Shown: one piece after another, positions 9,058-16,209 of the stretch | How the letters are laid out: each line of letters begins with the position of its first letter | How positions within the stretch are numbered: position 1 is the first letter of the stretch | Source of the DNA: an uncultured Microbacterium sp. | Lineage (GTDB): Bacteria > Actinomycetota > Actinomycetes > Actinomycetales > Microbacteriaceae | Direction: 5' to 3' | Length of the DNA: 35,668 bases | Assembly (NCBI GenBank): GCA_937988695.1 | Contig: CALKHM010000062.1 | Coordinates: 1 to 35,668, forward strand | The notes under the pieces: model-generated | What the model was told of the DNA's origin: nothing | The model's input: the letters and a program-made list of their open reading frames with translations, nothing else | Database searches by the model: none | Made by a program: the position numbers and the translations under genes

Positions 9058-10020
9058 ATGAAGCGAAAGATGTCGATCATTGCCGGACTGAGCGTCTGCG
9101 GATTGTTGTTCGCAGGCTGTAGCTCGGCCGGCGTCACGGACCCCGGGCCGAGCGCGTCCCATCAGGCTGCAGGAGGCGGCGGCGGGTCCAGCGAAGACCT
9201 CGGCGCATCGATCGTGGCCGCGGTCAAGGTCGACCCGGCGGTTCAGAAGCTCCTGCCCGCCGAGTACGCGAAATCCGGAGTCCTGCAGGAGGGGACCAAC
9301 ATCCAGTTCCCGCCCGCGAACTTCTTCGCATCGGATGGGAAGACGCCCATCGGCAACGAGATCGACACGGCGAAGGCGATCGCTGCACGGCTCGGTGTGA
9401 AGGTGGAGTTCCAGAACTCGCCGTTCGAGAATCTGATCACGAGTCTCCAGTCGGGCCGCGTCGATTTCACGATGGCGAGCATGAATGACACGCCCGAGCG
9501 TCAGAAGAAGATCGATTTCGTCGACTATTTCAAGACGGGGATCGGGATGCTGGTCAAGAAGGGCAATCCTGACAACATCAAGACTCCGCAAGACCTGTGT
9601 GGCCACTCGGTCACGGCCGGCGTGGCGAGCAGCCAGGCGACATGGGCGAAGCAGCTGAGTCAGAAGTGCGTCGCGGACGGCCACAAGGCCATCGACGTCG
9701 TCGAGTCGAACGACGATCAGCAGCGACTGAACTCCGTTCGCACCGGTCGCGACACGGCAGAGTTGAACGACCTCGCGAACCTCCTCTACATCGCTCGGAC
9801 CGCAGGCAACGGCGCCTATTTCGAGGTCGCGAACTCGGAGCCCCTCGAAGGGGCCCTGTACGGCATCGGCGTGACCAAGGGCAACACCGCACTGCGCGAC
9901 GCGATCCAGGCGGCGCTGCAGTCGCTCATGGACGACGGCACCTATCAGAAGATCCTCGATGCCTGGGGGCTCACGTCTGCGTACATCGGCAAGGCCACCG
10001 TCAACGCGGGCACGGACTGA
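9058..10020 (+). CDS. Family 3 (polar amino acid) ABC transporter substrate-binding lipoprotein
   Basis: A 320-residue receptor with signal sequence MKRKMSIIAGLSVCGLLFAGC; the lipobox is LFAGC with Cys21. A low-complexity Gly/Ser linker follows. The SBP_bac_3 fold shows in DTAKAIAARLGVKVEF, NLITSLQSGRVDFTMASMNDTPERQKKIDFVDYF (residues about 124-157), LCGHSVTAGVASSQ and LQSLMDDGTYQKILDAWGL. The second lobe retains DDQQRLNSVRTGRDTAELND. The start ATG at 9058 has GAGGAG seven bases upstream. It is followed by a strong stem-loop and then the permease and ATPase. The ligand is presumably an amino acid or amine; the family also includes opine and cystine binders, so the exact ligand is open. Confidence 0.9.
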   Translation: MKRKMSIIAGLSVCGLLFAGCSSAGVTDPGPSASHQAAGGGGGSSEDLGASIVAAVKVDPAVQKLLPAEYAKSGVLQEGTNIQFPPANFFASDGKTPIGNEIDTAKAIAARLGVKVEFQNSPFENLITSLQSGRVDFTMASMNDTPERQKKIDFVDYFKTGIGMLVKKGNPDNIKTPQDLCGHSVTAGVASSQATWAKQLSQKCVADGHKAIDVVESNDDQQRLNSVRTGRDTAELNDLANLLYIARTAGNGAYFEVANSEPLEGALYGIGVTKGNTALRDAIQAALQSLMDDGTYQKILDAWGLTSAYIGKATVNAGTD

Positions 10021-10082
10021 TCGTGCGCCTGCACGCGGCGTCGTTGCCGACTGGCCCCTGATACCCCTATCCGCTCACCATG

Positions 10083-10114
10083 CCGGGGGTGGAAGCGACG
10101 GCTTCCGCCCCCGG
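10083..10114 (+). promoter_or_regulatory. Intra-operon stem-loop after the binding-protein gene
   Basis: CCGGGGG-T-GGAAGC (10083-10096) pairs with GCTTCC-G-CCCCCGG (10101-10114): 13 Watson-Crick pairs plus one G-U, closed by a four-base loop GACG. It lies between the binding-protein stop (10020) and the permease start (10135) and has no U-tract. Such hairpins in ABC operons commonly protect the receptor mRNA 3' end or partly terminate, giving excess receptor over permease. Confidence 0.65.
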
Positions 10115-10134
10115 CCCCTTCAAGGAGTCACATC

Positions 10135-11079
10135 ATGGCGACGGCACATGCACAGCTCTCTCCCCTCTCCGAGATGCGTGTCAAGGAGTATCCGCGACGA
10201 TATCCGTGGCGCTGGGTCGCTGCCATCGTCATCCTCGCGCTTGTCGGGTGGGTCATCTGGACCCTCGCCGGCGCTGACATCGTGTGGGCACACGTGCTGC
10301 CGTATGTCGGCATGGACGTGTTCGTGCAGGCGGCGATCAACACCCTCGTCCTCGCCGTCGCATCGCAGGCGCTGGCGATAGCCATCGGTGTCGTCATGGC
10401 GATTCTGCGCATCTCGCACAACCCGGTCGCCAGAACCGTCTCGATCGTCTATATCTGGCTGTTCCGAGGTCTGCCGGTTCTCGTGCAGCTTCTGCTCTGG
10501 TACAACCTCGCGCTCGTGTTCACATCGATCAAACTCGGGGTGCCCTTCACCGACGTCGTGTTCTTCTCCGCGCCGACCAATGCCGTGATGACCCCCTTCG
10601 TGGCGGGGCTGCTCGGCCTCTCCCTCAACGAGAGCGCCTACATGGCCGAGATCATCCGCGCGGGGATCAACGGGATCGACAAGGGGCAGACAGAAGCCGC
10701 CCATTCGCTGGGAATGAGTCCGATGAGCACCATCACGCGGATCGTCCTGCCGCAGGCGATGCGGATCATCATCCCGCCGACGGGCAACGACTTCATCAAC
10801 ATGATCAAGACGACATCCATGGCCTCGGTGATCACCTACGTCGAGCTCGTCAGGGCGGCCAACATGGTCGCGAGCAGGAACCTCGAGGTGATGGAGACGC
10901 TGTTCGCCGCAGCGATCTGGTACATGATCCTGGTGTCGTTGGCGAGCATCGGGCAGTACTACCTGGAGCGGATGTTCACCCAATCGAGGGGCCCGGGCTT
11001 GTTCGCGTCGGTGTGGCGCTCCGTGGTCAGGCCCCCGATGGCGCGCGTGAAGATGGAAAGGATCCAGGCCGATGTCTGA
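10135..11079 (+). CDS. Amino acid ABC transporter permease (HisM/GlnP-type)
   Basis: A 314-residue inner-membrane permease. After a cytoplasmic N-terminus (MATAHAQLSPLSEMRVKEYPRR) come a hydrophobic anchor (WVAAIVILALVGWVIWTLAG) and the polar-amino-acid permease core: FVQAAINTLVLAVASQALAIAIG, IYIWLFRGLPVLVQLLLWYN and the coupling loop EAAHSLGMSPMSTITRIVLPQAMRIIIPP (from about residue 186). The ending YYLERMFTQSRGPG is typical. AAGGAG lies at 10122-10127. The gene overlaps the ATPase start by eight bases (ATGTCTGA). Only one permease gene is present, so the channel is probably a homodimer, as in several actinobacterial systems. Confidence 0.92.
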   Translation: MATAHAQLSPLSEMRVKEYPRRYPWRWVAAIVILALVGWVIWTLAGADIVWAHVLPYVGMDVFVQAAINTLVLAVASQALAIAIGVVMAILRISHNPVARTVSIVYIWLFRGLPVLVQLLLWYNLALVFTSIKLGVPFTDVVFFSAPTNAVMTPFVAGLLGLSLNESAYMAEIIRAGINGIDKGQTEAAHSLGMSPMSTITRIVLPQAMRIIIPPTGNDFINMIKTTSMASVITYVELVRAANMVASRNLEVMETLFAAAIWYMILVSLASIGQYYLERMFTQSRGPGLFASVWRSVVRPPMARVKMERIQADV

Positions 11080-11890
11080 AGCCCCGATCCTCCGCGAGGA
11101 ACCGCTCGTCAAGATCCGGCACGTTCGCAAGTCGTTCTCCGGAACCGAAGTGCTCCGAGACATCAACCTCGACGTGCACCGTGGAGAGGTCTTCTGTTTG
11201 CTCGGTGCCTCGGGCGCGGGCAAGAGCACCTTGCTTCGCGCGATCAACAGATTGGAGACCGTCGACGGCGGAGAGATCTGGGTCGATGGCATGAGGATCG
11301 GCTACGGTGCGCATCGCGATGGCGTTCGTGCTCTGAGCGAGCGTGAGATGGCCGGCCAGCGACGGCATATCGGAATGGTGTTCCAGCGCTTCAACCTGTT
11401 CGGGCACATGACCGCTCTGGAGAACGTGGCCGAAGCTCCACGAGTCGTGTTGCACAGACCCGCAGAGTCCGCGAGGCGGGAAGCGATGCGGTTGCTGGCC
11501 GATGTCGGGCTCGCGGAGAAGGCGCATCAACACCCGGGCGAACTCTCCGGAGGTCAGCAGCAGCGGGTCGCCATCGCGCGAGCGCTTGCCATGAAGCCGA
11601 GCCTGATGCTCTTCGACGAGCCGACCAGCGCGCTGGACCCCGAGCTGGTCGGGGAGGTGCTCAACGTGATGACGGAGCTTGCGCGCGGGGGGATGACGAT
11701 GATCGTGGTCACGCACGAGATGAGCTTCGCGCGAGACGTCGCCGACCGGGTGGCGTTCATGCACCACGGCGAGGTCGTCGAGACGGCGACGCCCGACGAG
11801 TTCTTCACCCGTCCGGCACACGAGCGCGCGCGGCAGTTCCTCGCTCGGACAGACATGGGCGCCGCTGCCCGGCGTCGCCCCGCGCGCTGA
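11072..11890 (+). CDS. Amino acid ABC transporter ATP-binding protein (HisP/GlnQ-type)
   Basis: A 272-residue ATPase completing the importer. Walker A is GASGAGKS (45-52), the Q-loop VFQRFNLFGHMT (103-114), the signature LSGGQQQRVAIARALA (158-173), Walker B LMLFDEPTSALDPELV (178-193), and the switch histidine is in VVTHEM. The GlnQ-type ending EVVETATPDEFFTRPAHERARQFL is present. Length is slightly above the usual 240-260 because of residues 75-97 (a small insert after VDGMRIG) and an Arg/Ala-rich tail. The start overlaps the permease stop. It is the last gene of this plus-strand unit, followed by a large inverted repeat. Confidence 0.93.
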   Translation: MSEAPILREEPLVKIRHVRKSFSGTEVLRDINLDVHRGEVFCLLGASGAGKSTLLRAINRLETVDGGEIWVDGMRIGYGAHRDGVRALSEREMAGQRRHIGMVFQRFNLFGHMTALENVAEAPRVVLHRPAESARREAMRLLADVGLAEKAHQHPGELSGGQQQRVAIARALAMKPSLMLFDEPTSALDPELVGEVLNVMTELARGGMTMIVVTHEMSFARDVADRVAFMHHGEVVETATPDEFFTRPAHERARQFLARTDMGAAARRRPAR

Positions 11891-11906
11891 CCGCACCCGC
11901 CGAGGC

Positions 11907-11965
11907 GCTGCACTTTTCCGCTGATGCGGCTGTCTTTGTCTGGAGCATCAGCGGAAAGGTGCAGC
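11907..11965. terminator. 21-bp inverted repeat between convergent genes (probable bidirectional terminator)
   Basis: The left arm 11907-11927 (begins GCTGCACTTTTCCGC) and right arm 11945-11965 (begins GCATCAGCGGAAA) are complementary over 21 positions with one G-T mismatch, leaving a 17-base loop. The element sits between the 3' end of the ABC ATPase (11890) and the 3' end of the convergent HTH regulator (12019). Position and symmetry suit a two-way terminator. The long arms and near-perfect match would also suit a small mobile inverted repeat. Confidence 0.6.
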
Positions 11966-11979
11966 CGGGACGAAAACCT

Positions 11980-11996
11980 GCCGCATCGGATGCGGC
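11980..11996. terminator. Second short palindrome in the same convergent spacer
   Basis: GCCGCATC-G-GATGCGGC is an 8-bp perfect inverted repeat with a one-base centre, 15 bp right of the large inverted repeat and 23 bp from the end of the convergent minus-strand gene. It may contribute to termination of that gene. The sequence GATGCGGCTG also occurs once inside the large repeat (11924-11933). Confidence 0.35.
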
Positions 11997-12018
11997 TGCG
12001 CTCGGGATCGTGACGCCG

Positions 12019-12789
12019 TCACACCGGGGTGTAGAGCACGACCTGCAGATCGGGGCGATCGGAGGGCCGTAGCTGGTGGTGCTCGAACGTCACGGTCCGG
12101 CCCTCGCCGACGTGGAAGACGCGCTCCCGCGACTGGAAGCCGCCGACGTCGTACGACTCCCATCCCGCGCGGAACTCGGGGCTGGCCTCGCCGAGCGCCT
12201 GCACGAGCTGTGCGGTGGACGGATCGGCCAGCCGACCGGCCTCGGCGCGGAACTCCGCGAGAAAGCGCCGGCTCGTGACATCCCAGTCGTCCAGCAGAGT
12301 GCGTACGTACGGATCGGTGAACACGAGCCACAGCAGGTTGCGCTCGCCGGGGGCGACGTCGGCGATCGGAGGATACAGCCGCTCGTAGGCGGCGTTCCAT
12401 CCCGCCATCCCCCAGTCGGGGGTCAGGGCGTAGGCGGGATGCGGCAGGGCGTCCAGCAGCCGCTGCACGTGCACGGGCGCGGGCTCGACGCGCGCGGGTC
12501 GCGGCCGCGCATAGCCGGCGAGCCCGAGAACGTACGCACGCTCGGCGTCGGTCAGCCGCAGCGCGTCGGCGATGGCGGTGAGCACCTGTCGCGAGGGGTG
12601 GATGTCGCGTCCCTGCTCGAGCCACGTGTACCACGTGATGCTCACCCCCGACGTGACCGAGACCTCCTCCCGGCGCAGTCCCGTGGTGCGTCCGCGACTG
12701 GTCGGCGGAAGGCCCGAGGCCGCGCGGTCGAGCCGCTCCCGGCGCGAGCGCAGGAACGCGCCCAGCTCCTGGCGTCGCGGATCGAACAT
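12019..12789 (-). CDS. Helix-turn-helix (XRE) regulator with MmyB-like ligand-binding domain
   Basis: A 256-residue regulator of a family abundant in Actinobacteria. The N-terminal HTH (residues about 7-90) has RRQELGAFLRSRRERL, TTGLRREEVSVTSGVSITWYTWLEQGRDIHPS and LTAIADALRLTDAERAYVLGLAG. The C-terminal part (about 105-256) is the PAS-like MmyB ligand domain: ALTPDWGMAGWNAAYERL, NLLWLVFTDPYVRTLLDDWD, and a C-terminal FEHHQLRPSDRPDLQVVLYTP. The start has TGAGG upstream on the minus strand. It is divergent from ilvD across 76 bp containing a 9-bp tandem repeat. Relatives usually control an adjacent divergent oxidoreductase; control of ilvD would be unusual and is only inferred. Confidence 0.88.
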   Translation of the reverse strand: MFDPRRQELGAFLRSRRERLDRAASGLPPTSRGRTTGLRREEVSVTSGVSITWYTWLEQGRDIHPSRQVLTAIADALRLTDAERAYVLGLAGYARPRPARVEPAPVHVQRLLDALPHPAYALTPDWGMAGWNAAYERLYPPIADVAPGERNLLWLVFTDPYVRTLLDDWDVTSRRFLAEFRAEAGRLADPSTAQLVQALGEASPEFRAGWESYDVGGFQSRERVFHVGEGRTVTFEHHQLRPSDRPDLQVVLYTPV

Positions 12790-12799
12790 GACCTCAGGG

Positions 12800-12821
12800 T
12801 AGTGCTCGTAGTGCTAGTGCA
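12800..12821. promoter_or_regulatory. 9-bp tandem repeat in the HTH regulator-ilvD divergent spacer
   Basis: TAGTGCTCG (12800-12808) is followed directly by TAGTGCTAG (12809-12817), and a third AGTGC lies at 12816-12820. The block starts about 10 bp from the regulator start codon and 45 bp before ilvD. It is a candidate operator for the adjacent HTH protein. Confidence 0.35.
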
Positions 12822-12865
12822 AGCGGCGTCTGTTTCGGCATCCCACTAACACCCACACTGGGACC

Positions 12866-14770
12866 ATGCCCGATCTGCGTTCTCGTACCGTCACCCACGG
12901 CCGCAACATGGCCGGCGCGCGCGCCCTCATGCGTGCGTCCGGCGTCGACGCCGGCGACTTCGGCAAGCCGATCATCGCCGTCGCCAACAGCTTCACGGAG
13001 TTCGTGCCCGGCCACACCCATCTGCAGCCGGTCGGCCGCATCGTCTGCGAGGCGATCAAGCAGGCAGGTGGCATCGCCCGCGAGTTCAACACGATCGCCG
13101 TCGACGACGGCATCGCGATGGGCCACTCCGGCATGCTCTACTCGCTGCCCAGCCGCGACCTCATCGCCGACTCGGTCGAGTACATGACCAACGCGCATCA
13201 GGCCGACGCGCTGGTGTGCATCTCGAACTGCGACAAGATCACACCGGGGATGCTGCTGGCGGCTCTCCGGCTGAACATCCCGACCGTGTTCGTCTCGGGC
13301 GGCCCGATGGAGTCCGGTCGCGCTGTGCTGCAGGACGGCACGGTGCGCACCCTCGACCTCGTCGACGCGATCAGCGACGCGGTGAACGAGAGCATCTCGG
13401 ATGCCGACATGCTGCGCATCGAGGAGTCGGCGTGCCCCACGTGCGGGTCGTGCTCGGGCATGTTCACCGCCAACTCGATGAACTGCCTCACCGAGGCCAT
13501 TGGCCTGGCGCTTCCCGGCAACGGGTCGGTCCTGGCCACGCACACCGCCCGCCGTGCGCTGTATGAGCGCGCAGGGGCGCTCATCGTCGACATCGCGCAC
13601 AAGTACTACGACGACGATGACGCCTCGGTGCTGCCGCGCAACATCGCCACGCGCGACGCATTCGACAACGCGATGGCGCTGGACATCGCGATGGGCGGCT
13701 CGACCAACACGATCCTGCACCTGCTGGCGGCCGCGCACGAGGCGGGGGTCGACTACGGCTTGACCGACATCGACGCGGTGTCGCGCCGGGTGCCGTGCCT
13801 TGCGAAGATCGCGCCGAACATCGCCCATGACCGCACCTACTACATGGAGGACGTACATCGGGCCGGCGGCATCCCCGCGATCCTCGGCGAGCTGCGCCGC
13901 GGCGGACTGCTGCACGAAGACGTGCACTCCGTGCATGCGACGACGCTGGGCGAGTGGCTCGATGACTGGGACATCCGCGGCGGAAAGGTCTCCGACCAGG
14001 CGCGCGACGTCTGGTTCGCGGCGCCCGGCGGAGTGCGATCGTCGTCGGCGTTCAGCCAGTCCGAGCGCTGGCTGGCGCTGGACGAGGATGCCGCATCGGG
14101 CTGCATCCGCGATGTCGAGCACGCCTACTCGGCCGACGGCGGGCTCGCCGTGCTGCGCGGCAACATCGCGGTGGACGGCGCGGTCGTGAAGACCGCGGGC
14201 GTCGACCCCTCGATCTGGACGTTCTCGGGCCCGGCCGTCGTGTGCGAATCGCAGGAGGAAGCTGTCGAGAAGATCCTGAACAAGCAGATCGGCGAGGGCG
14301 ACGTCGTCGTGATCCGCTACGAGGGCCCGAAGGGCGGACCGGGCATGCAGGAGATGCTGTACCCGACGTCGTTCTTGAAGGGCCGAGGCCTGGGCAAGAA
14401 GTGCGCGCTGATCACCGACGGCCGCTTCTCCGGCGGCACGTCGGGCCTGTCGATCGGGCACATCTCGCCCGAGGCCGCCTCCGGCGGTGTCATCGCGCTC
14501 GTCGAGGACGGTGACATCGTCTCGGTCGACATCCCGACCCGCTCGCTGACCCTGGACGTGCCCGAGGACGTGCTCGACGCCCGCCGCGAGGCACTGTTGG
14601 CCACCGGTGGGTACCGCCCGCGCACCCGCGTGCGCCACGTCTCGGCCGCCCTGCGCGCGTACGCCGTCATGGCCCAGTCGGCCGACAAGGGCGCGGTGCG
14701 CGACGTCGAGGCGGTCGAGCGGGCGATGGATGCCGCATCCGCCCTCGCGGCGGAGCCCGCCGCCGTCTGA
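12866..14770 (+). CDS. ilvD: Dihydroxy-acid dehydratase
   Basis: This 634-residue enzyme dehydrates 2,3-dihydroxy-isovalerate and 2,3-dihydroxy-3-methylvalerate to the 2-keto acids in isoleucine, valine and (via 2-ketoisovalerate) leucine and pantothenate synthesis. The protein is close in layout to E. coli IlvD: AVDDGIAMGH (Asp81), CISNCDKITPGM with iron-sulfur Cys122, Asp123 and the carboxylated Lys124, and CPTCGSCSGMF (190-200) supplying a further cluster cysteine (Cys196). EGPKGGPGMQEMLYPT and ITDGRFSGGTSGLSIGH are intact. About 18 residues exceed E. coli IlvD, partly as an Ala-rich tail. No strong Shine-Dalgarno precedes the ATG, so a short-leader or leaderless mRNA is possible. It stands alone, away from other ilv genes. 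Confidence 0.97.
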   Translation: MPDLRSRTVTHGRNMAGARALMRASGVDAGDFGKPIIAVANSFTEFVPGHTHLQPVGRIVCEAIKQAGGIAREFNTIAVDDGIAMGHSGMLYSLPSRDLIADSVEYMTNAHQADALVCISNCDKITPGMLLAALRLNIPTVFVSGGPMESGRAVLQDGTVRTLDLVDAISDAVNESISDADMLRIEESACPTCGSCSGMFTANSMNCLTEAIGLALPGNGSVLATHTARRALYERAGALIVDIAHKYYDDDDASVLPRNIATRDAFDNAMALDIAMGGSTNTILHLLAAAHEAGVDYGLTDIDAVSRRVPCLAKIAPNIAHDRTYYMEDVHRAGGIPAILGELRRGGLLHEDVHSVHATTLGEWLDDWDIRGGKVSDQARDVWFAAPGGVRSSSAFSQSERWLALDEDAASGCIRDVEHAYSADGGLAVLRGNIAVDGAVVKTAGVDPSIWTFSGPAVVCESQEEAVEKILNKQIGEGDVVVIRYEGPKGGPGMQEMLYPTSFLKGRGLGKKCALITDGRFSGGTSGLSIGHISPEAASGGVIALVEDGDIVSVDIPTRSLTLDVPEDVLDARREALLATGGYRPRTRVRHVSAALRAYAVMAQSADKGAVRDVEAVERAMDAASALAAEPAAV

Positions 14771-14782
14771 CGACCCTTCTCC

Positions 14783-15040
14783 GGTCGTTGAGCGAGCGTG
14801 ATTCCCTCCCGGTCGTTGAGCGAGCGTGATGTCCCTCCCGGTCGTTGAGCGAGCGGAGCGAGTCGAAACGAGGCACTGCTCGGTCGTTTCGACTCCTCGC
14901 TGCGCTCGTCGCTCAACGAGCGGGAGGGGCGCTTGTCGCTCAACGAGCGGGAGGGGCGCTCGTCGCTCAACGAGCGGGAGGAGCGCTCGTCGCTCAACGA
15001 GCGGGAGGGGCGCTCGTCGCTCAACGAGCAGGCGCGCTCA
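14783..15040. repeat. REP-like array: three forward units, a large imperfect hairpin and a 27-bp tandem array
   Basis: The core GGTCGTTGAGCGAGCG occurs forward at 14783, 14811 and 14840 (28-29 bp spacing). The third copy extends as GGAGCGAGTCGAAACGA and can pair with the inverted copy at 14884-14916 (arms 27 and 33 bases, two 3-base bulges, one mismatch). Then TCGCTCAACGAG recurs at 14909, 14936, 14963, 14990 and 15017, exactly every 27 bp: four full units plus a degenerate fifth. The array fills the gap between the convergent ilvD and DUF2249 genes. Related elements are, from memory, frequent in Microbacteriaceae and sit at gene ends, possibly as two-way terminators. Confidence 0.85.
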
Positions 15041-15295
15041 GGCGGTGCGGGTCACCCGCGCCTGCCAGATCTCCGGACCGGATTCCAGCTCCTCCCAGCC
15101 GGCGGCACCCGGTCGCTCGGCATCGAGCATGTAGTGGATGCCGCGCGGATCATGGTCGGCCACGAGCACGAAGCTCGTCTGGGCGTCGAGCGCGTCGAAG
15201 GCGCCCATCGCCATGTCGGCGCAGCTCATCGTGCCGCGCTCACGCGCGTCGACGATCTGCTCGCCGGCGTGCGTCGGCGGGATGTTCTCGGTCAT
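15038..15295 (-). CDS. DUF2249 domain protein
   Basis: A small cytoplasmic protein of 85 residues. The central FVLVADHDPRGIHYMLDAERPGAAGWEELESGPEIWQARV matches the DUF2249 pattern (xLVxDHDPxPLxYxL...PExWxVxI). The fold is TusA-like, and members often sit with hemerythrin, nitrite/NO-stress or respiratory genes; the molecular role is not established. Its start overlaps the methyltransferase stop by four bases (ATGA, 15292-15295), so both form one transcript with the methyltransferase first. The stop lies inside the last degenerate repeat of the REP-like array. GTMSCADM contains the protein's only cysteine (residue 25), close to where TusA-like proteins carry a functional Cys; whether it is functional is unknown. 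Confidence 0.8.
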   Translation of the reverse strand: MTENIPPTHAGEQIVDARERGTMSCADMAMGAFDALDAQTSFVLVADHDPRGIHYMLDAERPGAAGWEELESGPEIWQARVTRTA

Positions 15296-16149
15296 GGTGT
15301 CTCCTGGATGGCGGCTTCGCCGGCGGACCCGGGTGTGGATGCCGTCGCCTTGCGCGCGACGATGGCGATCGCCGCGATGTGCTTCTCGTTGCGCTGGAAC
15401 GCCGCGCGCATGGTGTTCACGCGCCTGCGCACGTCGGCGTCGCGCAGGTAGTTGCCGGCGATGCGCAGGGTGCCGCGCACGCCCTCATCCGCCAGCAGAC
15501 GCCGGAAGTGCAGCAGCCGCATCGGCGCGTGCACGATCTGCTCGACGACGAACCCGTGCGCGGCGAACAACGACTGCCACTCGGGCGTGGTCAGCGGCCG
15601 GGTGTTGACCTTCTGCGAGCGCACCAGCGAGAGACGCACGTCCTCAGCGCTGGCCAGCGGAATGTCGTCGGGAACGAGCGCGAGCTCGTGCACGGCGTAG
15701 CGTCCTCCCGGCCGCAGGATACGGGACACCTCGTCGAGGATCTCGCCTTTGTGCGCGTTCGTGTTCATGGTGAGCATGGCCTCGTTCAGCACGACGTCGC
15801 ACGAGGCACCCGCGAGCCCGGTGCGTTTCGCGTCGCCGACGGCGATCGTGCCGCGTGCGCCGATCGACTGCGCGGCGATGGCAGCGGCATCCGTGTCGCC
15901 TTCCACGCCCGTGTACGAAGCCGGGCCCGCATCCAGCAGCAGGCGCGCGGTCAGCCCCAGCCCGGGCGCGAGCTCGACGACGTCGGCGCCCCGCAGCGGC
16001 AGCATCCCCACCAGGCGGGTGGTCAGCTGGCGTCCGCCCGGCCGCAGCACCTTCTTGCCTAGGCGCGCCAGCAGCCAGTGCGCGGGGACGTCCTGCGCGC
16101 GCCGATCGGACAGCGGCACGTCGTGTGGGGATGCCGCGGTGCCGCTCAT
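15292..16149 (-). CDS. Class I SAM-dependent methyltransferase
   Basis: A 285-residue Rossmann-type methyltransferase. Motif I is VVELAPGLG (57-65), the adenosine-binding acidic residue is in YTGVEGDTDAAAIA, and motif IV/post-I elements are CDVVLNEAMLTM and ILRPGGRYAVHELAL. An N-terminal helical part (DVPAHWLLARLGKKVLRPGGRQLT) and a C-terminal helical cap (LLADEGVRGTLRIAGNYLRDADVRRRVNTMRAAF) flank the core. The methyl acceptor is not apparent; members near DUF2249 genes are annotated only as methyltransferases. It is the first gene of a two-gene minus-strand unit with the DUF2249 gene, and starts 60 bp from the preceding IclR stop. Confidence 0.85.
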   Translation of the reverse strand: MSGTAASPHDVPLSDRRAQDVPAHWLLARLGKKVLRPGGRQLTTRLVGMLPLRGADVVELAPGLGLTARLLLDAGPASYTGVEGDTDAAAIAAQSIGARGTIAVGDAKRTGLAGASCDVVLNEAMLTMNTNAHKGEILDEVSRILRPGGRYAVHELALVPDDIPLASAEDVRLSLVRSQKVNTRPLTTPEWQSLFAAHGFVVEQIVHAPMRLLHFRRLLADEGVRGTLRIAGNYLRDADVRRRVNTMRAAFQRNEKHIAAIAIVARKATASTPGSAGEAAIQETP

Positions 16150-16209
16150 GCCTCCACGCTACAAGCGCTGCGCAGGGGCAGGGTCGGAAGCGGGATGATC
16201 ATCGTGCAC

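Noticed and set aside
12794..14638. 614-codon minus-strand frame opposite ilvD
   Set aside because: Composition is His/Arg/Asp/Val-rich with no recognisable domain; it is a high-GC shadow of ilvD.
14909..15040. 27-bp repeats considered as a CRISPR array
   Set aside because: The repeats are directly contiguous with no unique spacers, and no cas genes are nearby.
14933..15451. Reading frame encoding a repeated SLNEREGRS peptide
   Set aside because: It only reflects the in-frame period of the repeat and continues antisense to the DUF2249 and methyltransferase genes.
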